Shown piece after piece: positions 16,389 to 25,284 of a DNA stretch of 64,000 nucleotides. The notes beneath the pieces were generated by a model, which saw only the letters and a list, made by a program, of their open reading frames with translations, was not told the origin of the DNA and did not search any database. How positions within the stretch are numbered: the first letter of the stretch is position 1; every line of letters begins with the position of its first letter. Position numbers and translations under genes: made by a program. Source of the stretch: Streptomyces olivaceus (GTDB taxonomy: Bacteria; Actinomycetota; Actinomycetes; Streptomycetales; Streptomycetaceae); the NCBI RefSeq assembly GCF_000721235.1, contig NZ_JOFH01000015.1, positions 62,001 through 126,000 of the forward strand, given 5' to 3'.

Positions 16389-17677
16389 CGCCGGTCCCCG
16401 GGCTCGTGGGCGCGGTCACCCGGACGGTCGCCCGCACCGCCCCCGAGCCCGTTGACGCCCCCGCTCCCGCTCCCGTGCGCGCCGCCGCCGTCGGCGGCGG
16501 GGGCAGTGCCGTCCCCGTCGTCCCCCAGCCGGGCGGCGAAGCGTGTCAGCTCCGTGTACTGCTCGGCCAGGGACGAGGGCCCGGCGCCGACCGGGTCCTT
16601 GAAGTAGAAGCCCAGCTCGCCCAGCGGGCCGGAGATGCCCTTCTCCCGGGCGCGGGCGGTCAGGCGGGCCAGGTCGAGGACGAGCGGAGCGGCCAGCGCC
16701 GAGTCGCAGCCCTGCCAGGTGGTCTGGAGGACCATCCGGGCGCCGAGGAAGCCGTCGAAGGCGATGTGGTCCCAGGCCGTCTTCCAGTCGCCGAGGGCCG
16801 GTACGTCGTCGATGTGGGTCTCGCCCTCGACCGTGCCGCCGAGGGTGTCGGTGAGGACGCGTTCCTTGCCGGCGTTCTTCGCGGCGGCGGCGGCCGGGTC
16901 GGCGAGGGCGGCGCCGTCCCCGCCGCCCAGGAGGTTGGTGCCGGACCAGGCGCGTACGGCGAGCGCCCGCTGGAGGAACATCGGGCCGAGCACGGACCGC
17001 AGCAGGGTCTGCCCGGTCTTGCCGTCGCGGCCGGCGTACGGCAGGCCGGACGCCTCGGCGAGCGGGGCCAGCGCGGGGTGGTGCAGGCCCGTGGAGGGCG
17101 TGAAGTTGACGTAGGGGCAGCCGGCCCGCAGGGCGGCGGCGGCGTAGAGGGAGCTGGGCGGCAGCGCGTCGCCGGCGGGGGCCGGCTCGGTGGAGGCGAC
17201 GTTGACCACGACGGCGCCCGCGAGTCCCCGGCGGGCGACGAAGTCGCGGATGTCGGCGGCGAACACGTCGATCAGGTCCGCCTCGCCCCGGCCCGGCTCG
17301 CCGTCGGGGCCCCGGCCCGTGTCCCCCGGCAGGGGGCCGCCCGGCCTGATCTCCTGGTCGGCGGCGACGAGTTCGGCGTGGACGGCGGACGGCAGACCGT
17401 GCGGCAGTACGCCGCCCGCGGCGAGGTGTTCGGCGCGTTTGGGCAGCGGGCAGTCGACGGTGTCGTGGCCGCCGAAGACGAGCGACGACAGCGAGGGCAG
17501 TCCGCTCGCGGCGAAGGGCTCGGTCTCGGTGACCATGCCGGTCGGCGGGTGGAGCCCGGCGGCGACGGCGGCGCAGCCGGCGACGGCCGTGGTGGCGACG
17601 GATCCGCGCGCCCCGATGAACCAGACGCCGAAGCGCGGGGCGGTGGAGGGGGTGGGCTGGGACGGTTCGGCGGACAT
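16385..17677 (-). CDS. Myo-inositol-1-phosphate synthase-family sugar-phosphate cyclase
   Basis: The 430-residue protein shows the prokaryotic inositol-phosphate synthase pattern. NAD-binding loop FGVWFIGARGSVATTAVAG is at residues 16-34. It continues with VVNVASTEP, YVNFTPSTGLHHPAL, the active-site stretch GRDGKTGQTLLRSVL, WSGTNLLGG and WQGCDSALAAPLVLDLARL. The family cyclises glucose-6-phosphate to inositol phosphate. The last 50 residues are Gly/Asp-rich and disordered. AAGGAGG lies 8 nt before the ATG, so this is the promoter-proximal gene of the seven-gene operon. In cyanobacterial ebo clusters the cyclase (EboD) is dehydroquinate-synthase-like; here an unrelated cyclase fills the slot. 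Confidence 0.86.
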   Translation of the reverse strand: MSAEPSQPTPSTAPRFGVWFIGARGSVATTAVAGCAAVAAGLHPPTGMVTETEPFAASGLPSLSSLVFGGHDTVDCPLPKRAEHLAAGGVLPHGLPSAVHAELVAADQEIRPGGPLPGDTGRGPDGEPGRGEADLIDVFAADIRDFVARRGLAGAVVVNVASTEPAPAGDALPPSSLYAAAALRAGCPYVNFTPSTGLHHPALAPLAEASGLPYAGRDGKTGQTLLRSVLGPMFLQRALAVRAWSGTNLLGGGDGAALADPAAAAAKNAGKERVLTDTLGGTVEGETHIDDVPALGDWKTAWDHIAFDGFLGARMVLQTTWQGCDSALAAPLVLDLARLTARAREKGISGPLGELGFYFKDPVGAGPSSLAEQYTELTRFAARLGDDGDGTAPAADGGGAHGSGSGGVNGLGGGAGDRPGDRAHEPGDRR

Positions 17678-17757
17678 GGGCAGCCTCCTTGTCGTACGCG
17701 AACCTGGTGCGAGCGCCGGAAGTGGTGTGCTGCCGGGCGCGCTGGGCCCGGCGGGAC

Positions 17758-17789
17758 GGCGGGCGGAGGTCCGGCGTCCTCCGCCCGCC
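17758..17789 (-). terminator. Terminator between the secreted sugar enzyme and the ebo-type operon
   Basis: Perfect 12-bp arms GGCGGGCGGAGG and CCTCCGCCCGCC with an 8-nt loop lie 64 nt beyond the stop of the upstream minus-strand gene and before the inositol-phosphate synthase start. The same 175-nt gap must hold the operon promoter. Confidence 0.8.
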
Positions 17790-17852
17790 GCCGTTCGGTC
17801 GCCCCGGAGGGGGAGGTCCCGCGAGGGACGCCCGCCGGGGCAGGTGGTCGCC

Positions 17853-20800
17853 CTAGGAGGGCAGTTCCTTGAGCTGGATGTTGCGGAAGGAGACCTGGTC
17901 GTCGGCGCCGTGGTTCTGCAGGCCGATGTAGCCGTCGGTCAGGCTCCGCTCGGGGTCCTTGTTGGTGAAGTCGTTGATCTTGACTCCGTTGAGGAACACC
18001 TGGAGGCGTTCGCCGCGGACCTTGATCTCGTAGGAGTTCCACTGGCCGGGCGGCCGCAGAACCTGGTCACGGGCCTTGGTGTTCGCCGCCTTGAACGTGT
18101 AGATCGAACCCGTCGTGCGGTCCGGCTCGTCCGTGGCGTCGATCTGGATCTCGTAGCCCTTGTCCACGGCGGACCAGGGGTCCTCGGAGGCCGGGAAGCC
18201 CACGAAGACGCCGGAGTTGTCGTCGCCCTGCATCTTCCAGTCGAGCTTGAGGGAGTACGACTTCAGCTCCTTGGCCTGGTACCAGAGCAGGCCCATGCCG
18301 CCCTCGGTCTCCAGGGTGCCGTCCTTCACGTTGAACGTGCCGGGACCGGCCTGCTTCCAGCCCTCCAGGGTCTGGCCGTTGAAGATGTCCCGGTAGCCCT
18401 TGGCCGGCTTGCAGTCGGCCTTGACCTGGCCGGTGGCGTACTGCATGCCGCCGAGCAGGTGGCCCCGGAAGGACTCGTCCGCGTAGGACTCCTTGGTGTG
18501 GCCGAGGCCGGTGTAGAAGGAGCGGCCGCCGCCGTAGCTCTGGCACCAGGCGATCGGGTGGTCGCCCTTCATGGTGCCGCCCTCGTAGGTCGTCTCGTCG
18601 AGGGTGGCGAGGACCTTGGCCTGCTCGCGCGGGTTGGTGCGGTAGTTGTACAGCTCGTCGGTGCGCTCCCAGGCGTCGTCCAGGTGCGCGGTGGCCGGGT
18701 GGTCGTGGTCCTCGACGCGGACGGTGGCCTGCTGGATCGCCGGGTGCGAGTGGAAGTAGGCGCCGACGAGGCCGCCGTAGAACTCCCAGTCGTACTCGGT
18801 GTCGGCGGCGGCGTGGATGCCCATGTAGCCGCCGCCGTTCTTGATGTAGTTCTCGAACGCCGTCTGCTGGTCGGCGTTGAGCACGTCACCGGTGGTGGAC
18901 AGGAAGGCGACCGCGTCGTACTTGGCGAGGTTGTTGGTGGTGAACTGCCCCGCCTCCTCGGTCGCGGTGACCTGGATGCCGGCCGGGGTGCCCAGCTCCT
19001 TCAGCGCGGCGATGCCCTCCGGGATGGAGTCGTGGCGGAAGCCGGCCGTCTTGGAGAAGACGAGGACCTTCTTGCCGGCCTTGAAGGGCTCCGTGGAGAA
19101 CTCGAAGTCGTCCACGTCGTACAGCGCGCCCTCGCCGCCCTTGAAGACCAGGTACAGGTCGGTGGTCTTCTTGGGGAGCGCCCGCAGCGGCACGTCCACG
19201 TCCTGGAAGGTCTCCCAGCCGCCGGTGGGCGGGATGTACGCCGAGCCGTGCAGCGTGCCGTCGGGCGAGCCCGTGCGGACCTCGATGTAGCCGCCGGAGC
19301 CGCCGGAGGAGGCCCGGACGGTCAGCTTCTTCTGCCCGTCGAACTTGTAGGGGCTGAAGGAGATCCAGTCGCCGTCGTGGATGTCGCCGACGGTCTTGCC
19401 GCCGTTGGCACCGGTCTTGTCGACGGCCGACACGCCCTGCTGGGTGGTGAAGTGCTCGGCCTGGCGGTGCAGCGGCTGGAGCACGGTGCGCGCGGTGCCG
19501 GTCAGGGCCTCCTGGCCGTTCGCCCCGCCGTCGGTGTAGCTCGCGCCGACGACGCCGTAGATGTTGGCGTTGGGGTCGTGGCCGCCGTCGCCCGGCGGCG
19601 GGTTGAGGGTGCCCTCGCAGCCCGTCTCGCTGGTCAGCTCGTGGGCGTGGTTGTCGTGGCCGAGGCTGTAGGCGACCTTGACCTTGGAGCAGTCGATCGT
19701 CTCCTCGGGGTCGGTGACGGTCACCTTGAAGGGGACGGGTTCACCGAAGGCGGCCAGGGTGCCGTTGCCCGGGACGTCGATCTTCACGGTGGGCGCGGTG
19801 TTGCCGACCACGACGCGGACGCTGGCGTTGCCGGTGTTGCCCTCGGGGTCGGTGGCGGTGAAGGTCGCGGTGTAGGTGCCGACCTTCTTGTACTTGTGGG
19901 TCGGGGTGAGTCCCTCGCCCTTGGTGCCGTCGCCGAAGTCCCAGGCGTAGGTGAGGTCCGGGGAGTCGGCGTCCTCGGCGGTGGCGGTGAACTTGACCTT
20001 CAGACCGGCCGCGCCGGAGGTCTTGTCGGCGCTCGCCTCGACGATCGGCGTGAAGCCGTCCGCGGCGTTCTCGATCCGGTACAGGCCGGAGTTCTCGTCG
20101 CCCTGGAACCAGGAGAGGCCGTAGTCGAGAACGTAGAGCGCGCCGTCGGGGCCGAACTCCATGTCCATGATCTGGGTGCCGGTCCACGGGAAGTCGTTGA
20201 TCGAGGCCACCGTGCCGTCGCCGTTCTGCTCGATCCGCTTGATCCACTGGCGGCCGAACTCGCCGGCGAAGAAGTCGCCGTCGTACTCCTCGGGGAACTT
20301 GACGCTGGAGTCGAGGTCGGGGTCGTAGCGGTAGACCGGGCCGCCCATCGGGGACTCGGAGCCGCTGCCGAACTCGGGCACGGAGTCGTCGTCGTACGGG
20401 ATCCACGCGGCCTGCGCGGGCGGCAGGTCGGTGAGGCCGGTGTTGTGCGGCGAGGTGTTCTTCGGCGCGGCGCAGTCGAACGTGTCGCCGGAGGTGCCGG
20501 TGGCGAAGTCGTAGTCGACGTACGGGTCGTTGGCGCCGGTGCAGAACGGCCAGCCGAAGTTGGCGGCCTCCGTCACCTTGGCGAACTCGACCTGTCCGGC
20601 CGGGCCGCGGTTCGGATCGGCGGCGCCGGCGTCGGGGCCGTAGTCGCCGACGTAGACGGTACCGGTCTTCTGGTCGACGCTGATGCGGAACGGGTTGCGG
20701 AAGCCCATCGCGTAGATCTCGGGGCGGGTCTTCTCCGTGCCGGGCTCGAAGAGGTTGCCCTCGGGGACGGTGTACGAGCCGTCCTCGGCGACCTTGATCC

Positions 20801-21587
20801 GCAGGAGCTTGCCGCGCAGGTCGTTGGTGTTGCCGGCGCTGCGGCGCGCGTCGAAGGCCGGGTTGCGGTCCGGGCGCTCGTCGATGGGCGTGAAGCCGTC
20901 GGAGGAGAACGGGTTGGAGTCGTCGCCGGTCGACAGGTAGAGGTTGCCCTCGGCGTCGAAGGCGATGTCGCCGCCGACGTGGCAGCAGGTGCCGCGGGAG
21001 GCCGCGACGTCCAGGACCTTCTTCTCGCTGGCCGTGTCCAGCGAGCCGTCGTCCTTGAGGACGAAGCGGGAGAGTCGGTTGACGCCGTCGAAGGGCGCGA
21101 AGTCCTCGGCGGTGCCGTTCTCCGGGGCGTCGCCGGCGGGGGTGTCGAGCGGCGGGGCGTAGTAGAGGTAGATCGCCCGGTTGTTCTCGAAGTCCGGGTC
21201 GACGCCGACGCCCTGCAGGCCCTCCTCGTCGTGGCTGTAGACGGGGATCTGGCCGGCGACCTTGGTGACGCCGCCCTGGTCGGTGAGGCGCAGTGTGCCG
21301 TCGCGCGCGGTGTGCAGGACGCTGCGGTCCGGGAGTACGGCGAGCGACATCGGCTCGCCCGTCTCGGCCTCGCCCTTGGCGAGCGGTACCTGCTGGAACT
21401 GTCCCTCGGCGGCCACCGGGTCGTCGTGCTCCGGGTGCCCTGGGTGGGCGCCGGCGACGGTGGCCGGGGCGCCCACGGTCAGCATGAGGCCGGTGAACAG
21501 GGCGAGCGCGGTGCGCAGTCCGGGACGCCTCGTGGTCCTGGTGACTTTGAGCCTGGTCCTGGTGCCTTTGAGTCTGGTTCTGTGCAC
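17853..21587 (-). CDS. Secreted five-domain sugar enzyme: sorbosone dehydrogenase, PKD, CBM6, ThuA, DUF1080
   Basis: The 1244-residue protein starts with an Arg/Lys-rich signal peptide (hydrophobic TALALFTGLMLTVGAPATVAG, cut near AGAHP). Domains in order are as follows. About 60-450 is a PQQ-type glucose/sorbosone dehydrogenase propeller (MSLAVLPDRSVLHTARDG, YVGDYGPDAG). About 490-580 is a PKD domain (YAWDFGDGTKGEG). About 690-820 is a CBM6-like module (EHFTTQQGVS, DWISFSPYKF). About 830-1050 is a ThuA trehalose-utilisation domain (LVFSKTAGFRHDSI, GGGYMGIHAAADTEYDW). About 1060-1244 is DUF1080, the 3-keto-disaccharide hydrolase fold (FNGQTLEGWK, GVFVGFP, YIGLQNHG). GTG 21587 has GGAGGGA about 5 nt upstream. 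It probably degrades or oxidises a (keto)disaccharide outside the cell. Confidence 0.88.
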   Translation of the reverse strand: MHRTRLKGTRTRLKVTRTTRRPGLRTALALFTGLMLTVGAPATVAGAHPGHPEHDDPVAAEGQFQQVPLAKGEAETGEPMSLAVLPDRSVLHTARDGTLRLTDQGGVTKVAGQIPVYSHDEEGLQGVGVDPDFENNRAIYLYYAPPLDTPAGDAPENGTAEDFAPFDGVNRLSRFVLKDDGSLDTASEKKVLDVAASRGTCCHVGGDIAFDAEGNLYLSTGDDSNPFSSDGFTPIDERPDRNPAFDARRSAGNTNDLRGKLLRIKVAEDGSYTVPEGNLFEPGTEKTRPEIYAMGFRNPFRISVDQKTGTVYVGDYGPDAGAADPNRGPAGQVEFAKVTEAANFGWPFCTGANDPYVDYDFATGTSGDTFDCAAPKNTSPHNTGLTDLPPAQAAWIPYDDDSVPEFGSGSESPMGGPVYRYDPDLDSSVKFPEEYDGDFFAGEFGRQWIKRIEQNGDGTVASINDFPWTGTQIMDMEFGPDGALYVLDYGLSWFQGDENSGLYRIENAADGFTPIVEASADKTSGAAGLKVKFTATAEDADSPDLTYAWDFGDGTKGEGLTPTHKYKKVGTYTATFTATDPEGNTGNASVRVVVGNTAPTVKIDVPGNGTLAAFGEPVPFKVTVTDPEETIDCSKVKVAYSLGHDNHAHELTSETGCEGTLNPPPGDGGHDPNANIYGVVGASYTDGGANGQEALTGTARTVLQPLHRQAEHFTTQQGVSAVDKTGANGGKTVGDIHDGDWISFSPYKFDGQKKLTVRASSGGSGGYIEVRTGSPDGTLHGSAYIPPTGGWETFQDVDVPLRALPKKTTDLYLVFKGGEGALYDVDDFEFSTEPFKAGKKVLVFSKTAGFRHDSIPEGIAALKELGTPAGIQVTATEEAGQFTTNNLAKYDAVAFLSTTGDVLNADQQTAFENYIKNGGGYMGIHAAADTEYDWEFYGGLVGAYFHSHPAIQQATVRVEDHDHPATAHLDDAWERTDELYNYRTNPREQAKVLATLDETTYEGGTMKGDHPIAWCQSYGGGRSFYTGLGHTKESYADESFRGHLLGGMQYATGQVKADCKPAKGYRDIFNGQTLEGWKQAGPGTFNVKDGTLETEGGMGLLWYQAKELKSYSLKLDWKMQGDDNSGVFVGFPASEDPWSAVDKGYEIQIDATDEPDRTTGSIYTFKAANTKARDQVLRPPGQWNSYEIKVRGERLQVFLNGVKINDFTNKDPERSLTDGYIGLQNHGADDQVSFRNIQLKELPS

Positions 21588-21681
21588 GAAGTCCCTCCGG
21601 GAACGGGGGTGGGCCGTACGGAACGGTGCGAAGACGTGCGGTGCGGGCGCCGGGGTGCGCCGTCACCCCGGAGAGGTGGAT

Positions 21682-21694
21682 GTCCTGAACACTT
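21682..21694. promoter_or_regulatory. Small inverted repeat upstream of the secreted enzyme gene
   Basis: CTGAA and TTCAG flank CAC in the promoter region of the gene starting at 21587, about 95-107 nt before its start codon. It may be part of the promoter or a second operator; no other copy was found. Confidence 0.3.
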
Positions 21695-21752
21695 CAGGGA
21701 CGGTAACCGCGTTCTTCCTGGCCGAACACCCCTTGGGCCGGGACTCGTTCAA

Positions 21753-21775
21753 CTTTTTCCCAACTCAGGACAAAG
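21753..21775. promoter_or_regulatory. Candidate ROK operator, copy A
   Basis: The site reads CTTTTTCC, 7 nt, GGACAAAG, an imperfect palindrome in an A+T-rich island. It begins 166 nt before the start codon of the secreted enzyme gene. A near-identical site (29396-29418) lies 168 nt before the ROK regulator start. ROK repressors bind palindromes of this kind, so the ROK protein is the probable ligand. Confidence 0.6.
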
Positions 21776-21797
21776 GGGGATTCGGGCAGGCCTGACC

Positions 21798-21823
21798 GGG
21801 GACCGGCGAGAACTCCGGTCCCC
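21798..21823 (-). terminator. Terminator of the sugar uptake operon
   Basis: A 9-bp perfect stem (GGGGACCGG with CCGGTCCCC) and 8-nt loop lie 28 nt past the stop of the TIM-barrel gene that ends at 21851. It separates the ABC/dehydrogenase operon from the secreted enzyme gene. Confidence 0.75.
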
Positions 21824-21850
21824 GTTCCCGGCCCGCGCCGGGCGCGCGGC

Positions 21851-22849
21851 TCAGCTGTTGAACGCGGCGTCGAAGGAGGCGGTGGGCGGCTCGAAGTCGA
21901 AGGCCTTGAGACGGGTGAGGGCCTCGGGGGCGCCCTGCAGCCGGTCCATGCCGGCGTCCTCCCACTCGACGGAGACGGGCCCCTGGTAGTCGATGGAGCG
22001 CAGCATCCGGAAGACGTCCTCCCAGGGGACGTCGCCGTGCCCGGCCGACACGAAGTCCCAGCCGCGCCGCGGGTCGCCCCAGGGCAGGTGGGAGCCGAGC
22101 CGCCCGTTGCGGCCGTCGAGCCGCTTGCGGGCCTCCTTGCAGTCGACGTGGTAGATCCGGTCGCGGAAGTCCCACAGGAAGCCGACCGGGTCGAGGTCCT
22201 GCCAGACGAAGTGCGAGGGGTCGAAGTTCAGCCCGAAGGCGGCCCGGTGGCCGACCGCCTCCAGGGCGCGGTGGGTGGTCCAGTAGTCGTAGGCGATCTC
22301 GCTCGGGTGGACCTCGTGGGCGAAGCGCACGCCCTCGGCGTCGAAGACGTCGAGGATCGGGTTCCAGCGCTCGGCGAAGTCCTCGTAGCCGCGCTCGATC
22401 ATGGACTCGGGCGCGGGCGGGAACATCGCGACCAGGTGCCAGATCGCGGAGCCGGTGAAGCCGATGACGGTGTCGACGCCGAACTTGGCGGCGGCCCGTG
22501 CGGTGTCCTTGATCTCGGCCGCGGCCCGCTGCCGCACGCCTTCGGCCTCGCCGTCGCCCCAGATGCGGGCGGGCAGGATGGCCTCGTGGCGCTCGTCGAT
22601 GATGGCGTCGCAGACCGCCTGGCCGACCAGGTGGTTGGAGATCGCCCAGCACTTGAGGCCGTACTTGTCGAGCAGCTGGTGGCGGGACTCGACGTAGGAC
22701 GGGTCCGCGAGGGCCTTGTCGACCTCGAAGTGGTCGCCCCAGCAGGCGAGTTCCAGGCCGTCGTAGCCGAAGTCGCGGGCACGGCGGCAGACCTCCTCCA
22801 GGGGGAGGTCCGCCCACTGACCGGTGAAGAGCGTGAAGTTGCGCGGCAT
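21851..22849 (-). CDS. Sugar phosphate isomerase/epimerase (cytosolic TIM barrel)
   Basis: The 332-residue protein has no signal sequence. It begins [20 protein letters not shown] and follows the IolE-like barrel pattern. Features are [43 protein letters not shown] (metal Glu), [12 protein letters not shown] (metal Asp/His), YHVDCKEA (metal Asp) and [11 protein letters not shown] (metal Glu). It lies 16 nt after the Gfo/Idh/MocA gene, in the usual pairing for inositol or 3-keto-sugar catabolism. It would isomerise the product of the dehydrogenase; substrate not readable. Confidence 0.88.
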   Translation of the reverse strand: MPRNFTLFTGQWADLPLEEVCRRARDFGYDGLELACWGDHFEVDKALADPSYVESRHQLLDKYGLKCWAISNHLVGQAVCDAIIDERHEAILPARIWGDGEAEGVRQRAAAEIKDTARAAAKFGVDTVIGFTGSAIWHLVAMFPPAPESMIERGYEDFAERWNPILDVFDAEGVRFAHEVHPSEIAYDYWTTHRALEAVGHRAAFGLNFDPSHFVWQDLDPVGFLWDFRDRIYHVDCKEARKRLDGRNGRLGSHLPWGDPRRGWDFVSAGHGDVPWEDVFRMLRSIDYQGPVSVEWEDAGMDRLQGAPEALTRLKAFDFEPPTASFDAAFNS

Positions 22850-22865
22850 GTCGCTGCCAGCCTCC

Positions 22866-24137
22866 TCAGGGGGCGATCGGGGTGTAGACGGAGTTCTTCT
22901 CGGCGCTCTCCTCCACCGCCGCGAGCACGCGCTGCACCTGCAGCCCGTCGGCGAAGGAGGGTTCGGGCCCGCGGCCCTCGGCGACGGCGTGGACGAGGTC
23001 GCGCGCCTGGTGCACGAAGGTGTGCTCGTAGCCGAGCCCGTGGCCCGGCGGCCACCAGGCGTCCAGGTAGGGGTGCTCGGGTTCGGTGACGAGGATCCGG
23101 CGGAACCCGGCGTGCTCCCCGGGCCCGGTGCCGTCGTGGTACTCCAGCTCGTTGAGCCGCTCCAGGTCGAAGGCGAGGGAGCCGCGCTCGCCGTTGACCT
23201 CGATGCGCAGGGCGTTCTTGCGGCCGGTGGCGTAGCGGGTGGCCTCGAAGGAGACCAGGGCGCCGGAGGCGAGGCGGCCGGTGAACACGGCGGCGTCGTC
23301 GACGGTCACCTGGCCCGTCACCCCGTCCGCCGAGCCCGCGGACAGGCCCCGGGAGGCGCCGGCGGGCAGCGGGCGCTCCCGTACGAAGGTCTCGGTGAGG
23401 GCGGAGACGCCCGCGATCCGCTCCCCCGTGAGGTACTGGGCGAGGTCGACGATGTGGGCGCCGAGGTCGCCGAGCGCGCCCGAGCCGGCCAGTTCCTTGC
23501 GCAGCCGCCAGGTGAGCGGCGCCTCCGGGTCCACCAGCCAGTCCTGGAGGTACGTGACCCGCACGTGCCGCAGCCGCCCGATCCGGCCCTCGGCGACCAT
23601 TCGCCGGGCCAGCGCGGTGGCCGGTACCCGGCGGTAGTTGAACCCGACCATCGCGATCCGGCCGCGCGCCGCCGCCTCCTCGGCGGCCCGGGTCATCGCC
23701 TCGGCCTCCTCGACGGTGTTGGCCAGTGGTTTCTCGCACAGGACGTGCTTTCCGGCGGCGAGTGCGGCCAGGGCGATCTCGGCGTGGCTGTCGCCGGGGG
23801 TGCAGACGTCGACGAGGTCGATGTCGTCCCGCTCGATCAGTGTCCGCCAGTCCGTCTCGGTGCTCTCCCAGCCGTGCCGGTCGGCCGCCAGGCGGACGGC
23901 GTCGGCGTCCCGCCCGCAGATCGCGGCCATGACCGGGTTCAGCGGCAGGTCGAAGACCCGGCCTGCGGTGCGCCAGCCCTGGGAGTGCGCGGCTCCCATG
24001 AAGGCGTAGCCGACCATGCCGACGCGCAGCGGCGGTCTGGTCGCGGACGCCCCCGTCGGCCCGGTACCGGTCCCGCTGTCGGTCCCCGTACCGGCGGCCG
24101 GTGCCCCGGCCTCCTGGGGCTGCTGCGGCTGTCCCAT
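22866..24137 (-). CDS. Gfo/Idh/MocA-family NAD(P)-dependent sugar dehydrogenase
   Basis: The 423-residue protein has a 35-residue Gly/Thr/Pro-rich N-terminal tail, then a Rossmann domain ([18 protein letters not shown]) with the family EKP motif in [18 protein letters not shown]. The substrate domain includes [17 protein letters not shown], carrying the family Asp/His pair. GAGGAGG lies 9 nt before ATG 24137. Enzymes of this family oxidise a sugar or inositol hydroxyl, often to a 3-keto sugar. It sits between the ABC importer and the TIM-barrel isomerase, so it should act on the imported compound. Confidence 0.9.
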   Translation of the reverse strand: MGQPQQPQEAGAPAAGTGTDSGTGTGPTGASATRPPLRVGMVGYAFMGAAHSQGWRTAGRVFDLPLNPVMAAICGRDADAVRLAADRHGWESTETDWRTLIERDDIDLVDVCTPGDSHAEIALAALAAGKHVLCEKPLANTVEEAEAMTRAAEEAAARGRIAMVGFNYRRVPATALARRMVAEGRIGRLRHVRVTYLQDWLVDPEAPLTWRLRKELAGSGALGDLGAHIVDLAQYLTGERIAGVSALTETFVRERPLPAGASRGLSAGSADGVTGQVTVDDAAVFTGRLASGALVSFEATRYATGRKNALRIEVNGERGSLAFDLERLNELEYHDGTGPGEHAGFRRILVTEPEHPYLDAWWPPGHGLGYEHTFVHQARDLVHAVAEGRGPEPSFADGLQVQRVLAAVEESAEKNSVYTPIAP

Positions 24138-24223
24138 GCGGATGTCCTCCTCGTCGTGGTGGCGCGGTGGGGGTGGGCCCCGCCCCGGCCCGGCTGGTCA
24201 GGCCGGGGCCGGCGCGGTGCCCG

Positions 24224-25267
24224 TCACTTGAAGCCGGTGGACATGTACTGGTCGACGTTGTCCTTGTCGACGACGGCCGAGTAGCAGGTCACCGAGGACG
24301 GGATCTCGTACTCGGCGAGACCGCCGACGCCCTTGCCCTGGCCGAGGGCGCGGGCCAGGTCGATCGCGGAGGCGGCCATGGTCGGCGGGTAGAGGACCGT
24401 GGCCTTGAGGACGCCGCTGTCGGCCTTGATGGCCTGGAAGGCGGAGAGCGCGCCCGCGCCGCCGACCATCACGAAGTCGTCGCGTCCGGCCTGCTCGATG
24501 GCGCGCAGCGCGCCCACGCCCTGGTCGTCGTCGTGGTTCCACAGGGCGTCGAACTGCGACTGGGCCTGGAGCAGCTGGGCCATCTTGGACTGGCCCGACT
24601 CGACCGTGAAGTCGGCGGCCTGGCGGGCCACCTTCTTGATGTTCGAGTAGTTCTTCAGGGCGTCGTCGAAGCCCTTGGTGCGCTCCTGCGTCAGCTCCAG
24701 GTTGTCCGGTCCCGACAGCTCGATGACGCGGGCGCCGGACTTGTCCTTGAGCCGCTCGCCGATGTAGTGCCCGGCGTTGAGGCCCATCCGGTAGTTGTCA
24801 CCGCCGACCCAGCAGCGGTATGCCTGCGGGGAGTTGAAGACCCGGTCGAGGTTGACCACCGGTATGCCGGCGTTCATCGCCTTCAGCCCGACCTGGGTGA
24901 GCGCCTTGCCGTCGGCCGGCAGGATCACCAGGACGTCGACCTTCTTGTTGATGAGGGTCTCGATCTGGCCGATCTGCTGCGCGGTGTCGTTGGAGCCCTC
25001 GGTGACCTCGAGGGTGACGTCCGAGTACTTCTCCGCGCGCTTCTTGGCGTTGTCGTTGATGGCGTTGAGCCAGCCGTGGTCGGCCTGGGGTCCGGCGTAG
25101 CCGATGGTGACCTGCTTGCCCGGCTTGTCGTCGGCCGCCGGCTGGGTGTCCGCGGCCTTGTCGTCGCCGCTGTCGGGGTCGTTGCTGGTGCACCCGGCGA
25201 GGACGGCACCGGCGGACACGGCGGCGGCCCCGAAGAGCATCCCTCTGCGACTCGTGAGCTTCGTCAT
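24224..25267 (-). CDS. Sugar ABC transporter substrate-binding lipoprotein
   Basis: The 347-residue protein carries a twin-arginine lipoprotein signal (SRRGMLFGAAAVSAGAVLAGC, cysteine near residue 26), then an Asp-rich linker. A periplasmic-binding-protein type 1 domain like RbsB follows: VTIGYAGPQADHGWLNAIND, VDVLVILPADGKAL, GIPVVNLDRVF, ALWNHDDDQGVGALRAIEQ. It would present a sugar to the permease and ATPase encoded upstream in the same operon. The gene begins 17 nt after the permease gene. The ligand may be a product of the secreted enzyme at 17853-21587. Confidence 0.92.
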   Translation of the reverse strand: MTKLTSRRGMLFGAAAVSAGAVLAGCTSNDPDSGDDKAADTQPAADDKPGKQVTIGYAGPQADHGWLNAINDNAKKRAEKYSDVTLEVTEGSNDTAQQIGQIETLINKKVDVLVILPADGKALTQVGLKAMNAGIPVVNLDRVFNSPQAYRCWVGGDNYRMGLNAGHYIGERLKDKSGARVIELSGPDNLELTQERTKGFDDALKNYSNIKKVARQAADFTVESGQSKMAQLLQAQSQFDALWNHDDDQGVGALRAIEQAGRDDFVMVGGAGALSAFQAIKADSGVLKATVLYPPTMAASAIDLARALGQGKGVGGLAEYEIPSSVTCYSAVVDKDNVDQYMSTGFK

Positions 25268-25284
25268 GACGGTGAACCCTTTCC

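Noticed and set aside
17190..21989. A 1599-codon open frame on the plus strand opposite the secreted sugar enzyme gene
   Set aside because: It is antisense to a gene with five recognisable domains, consists of low-complexity Val/Gly/Ala/Leu/Asp/Arg sequence and has no domain motif. Such mirror frames are expected in DNA with about 90% G+C at third codon positions.
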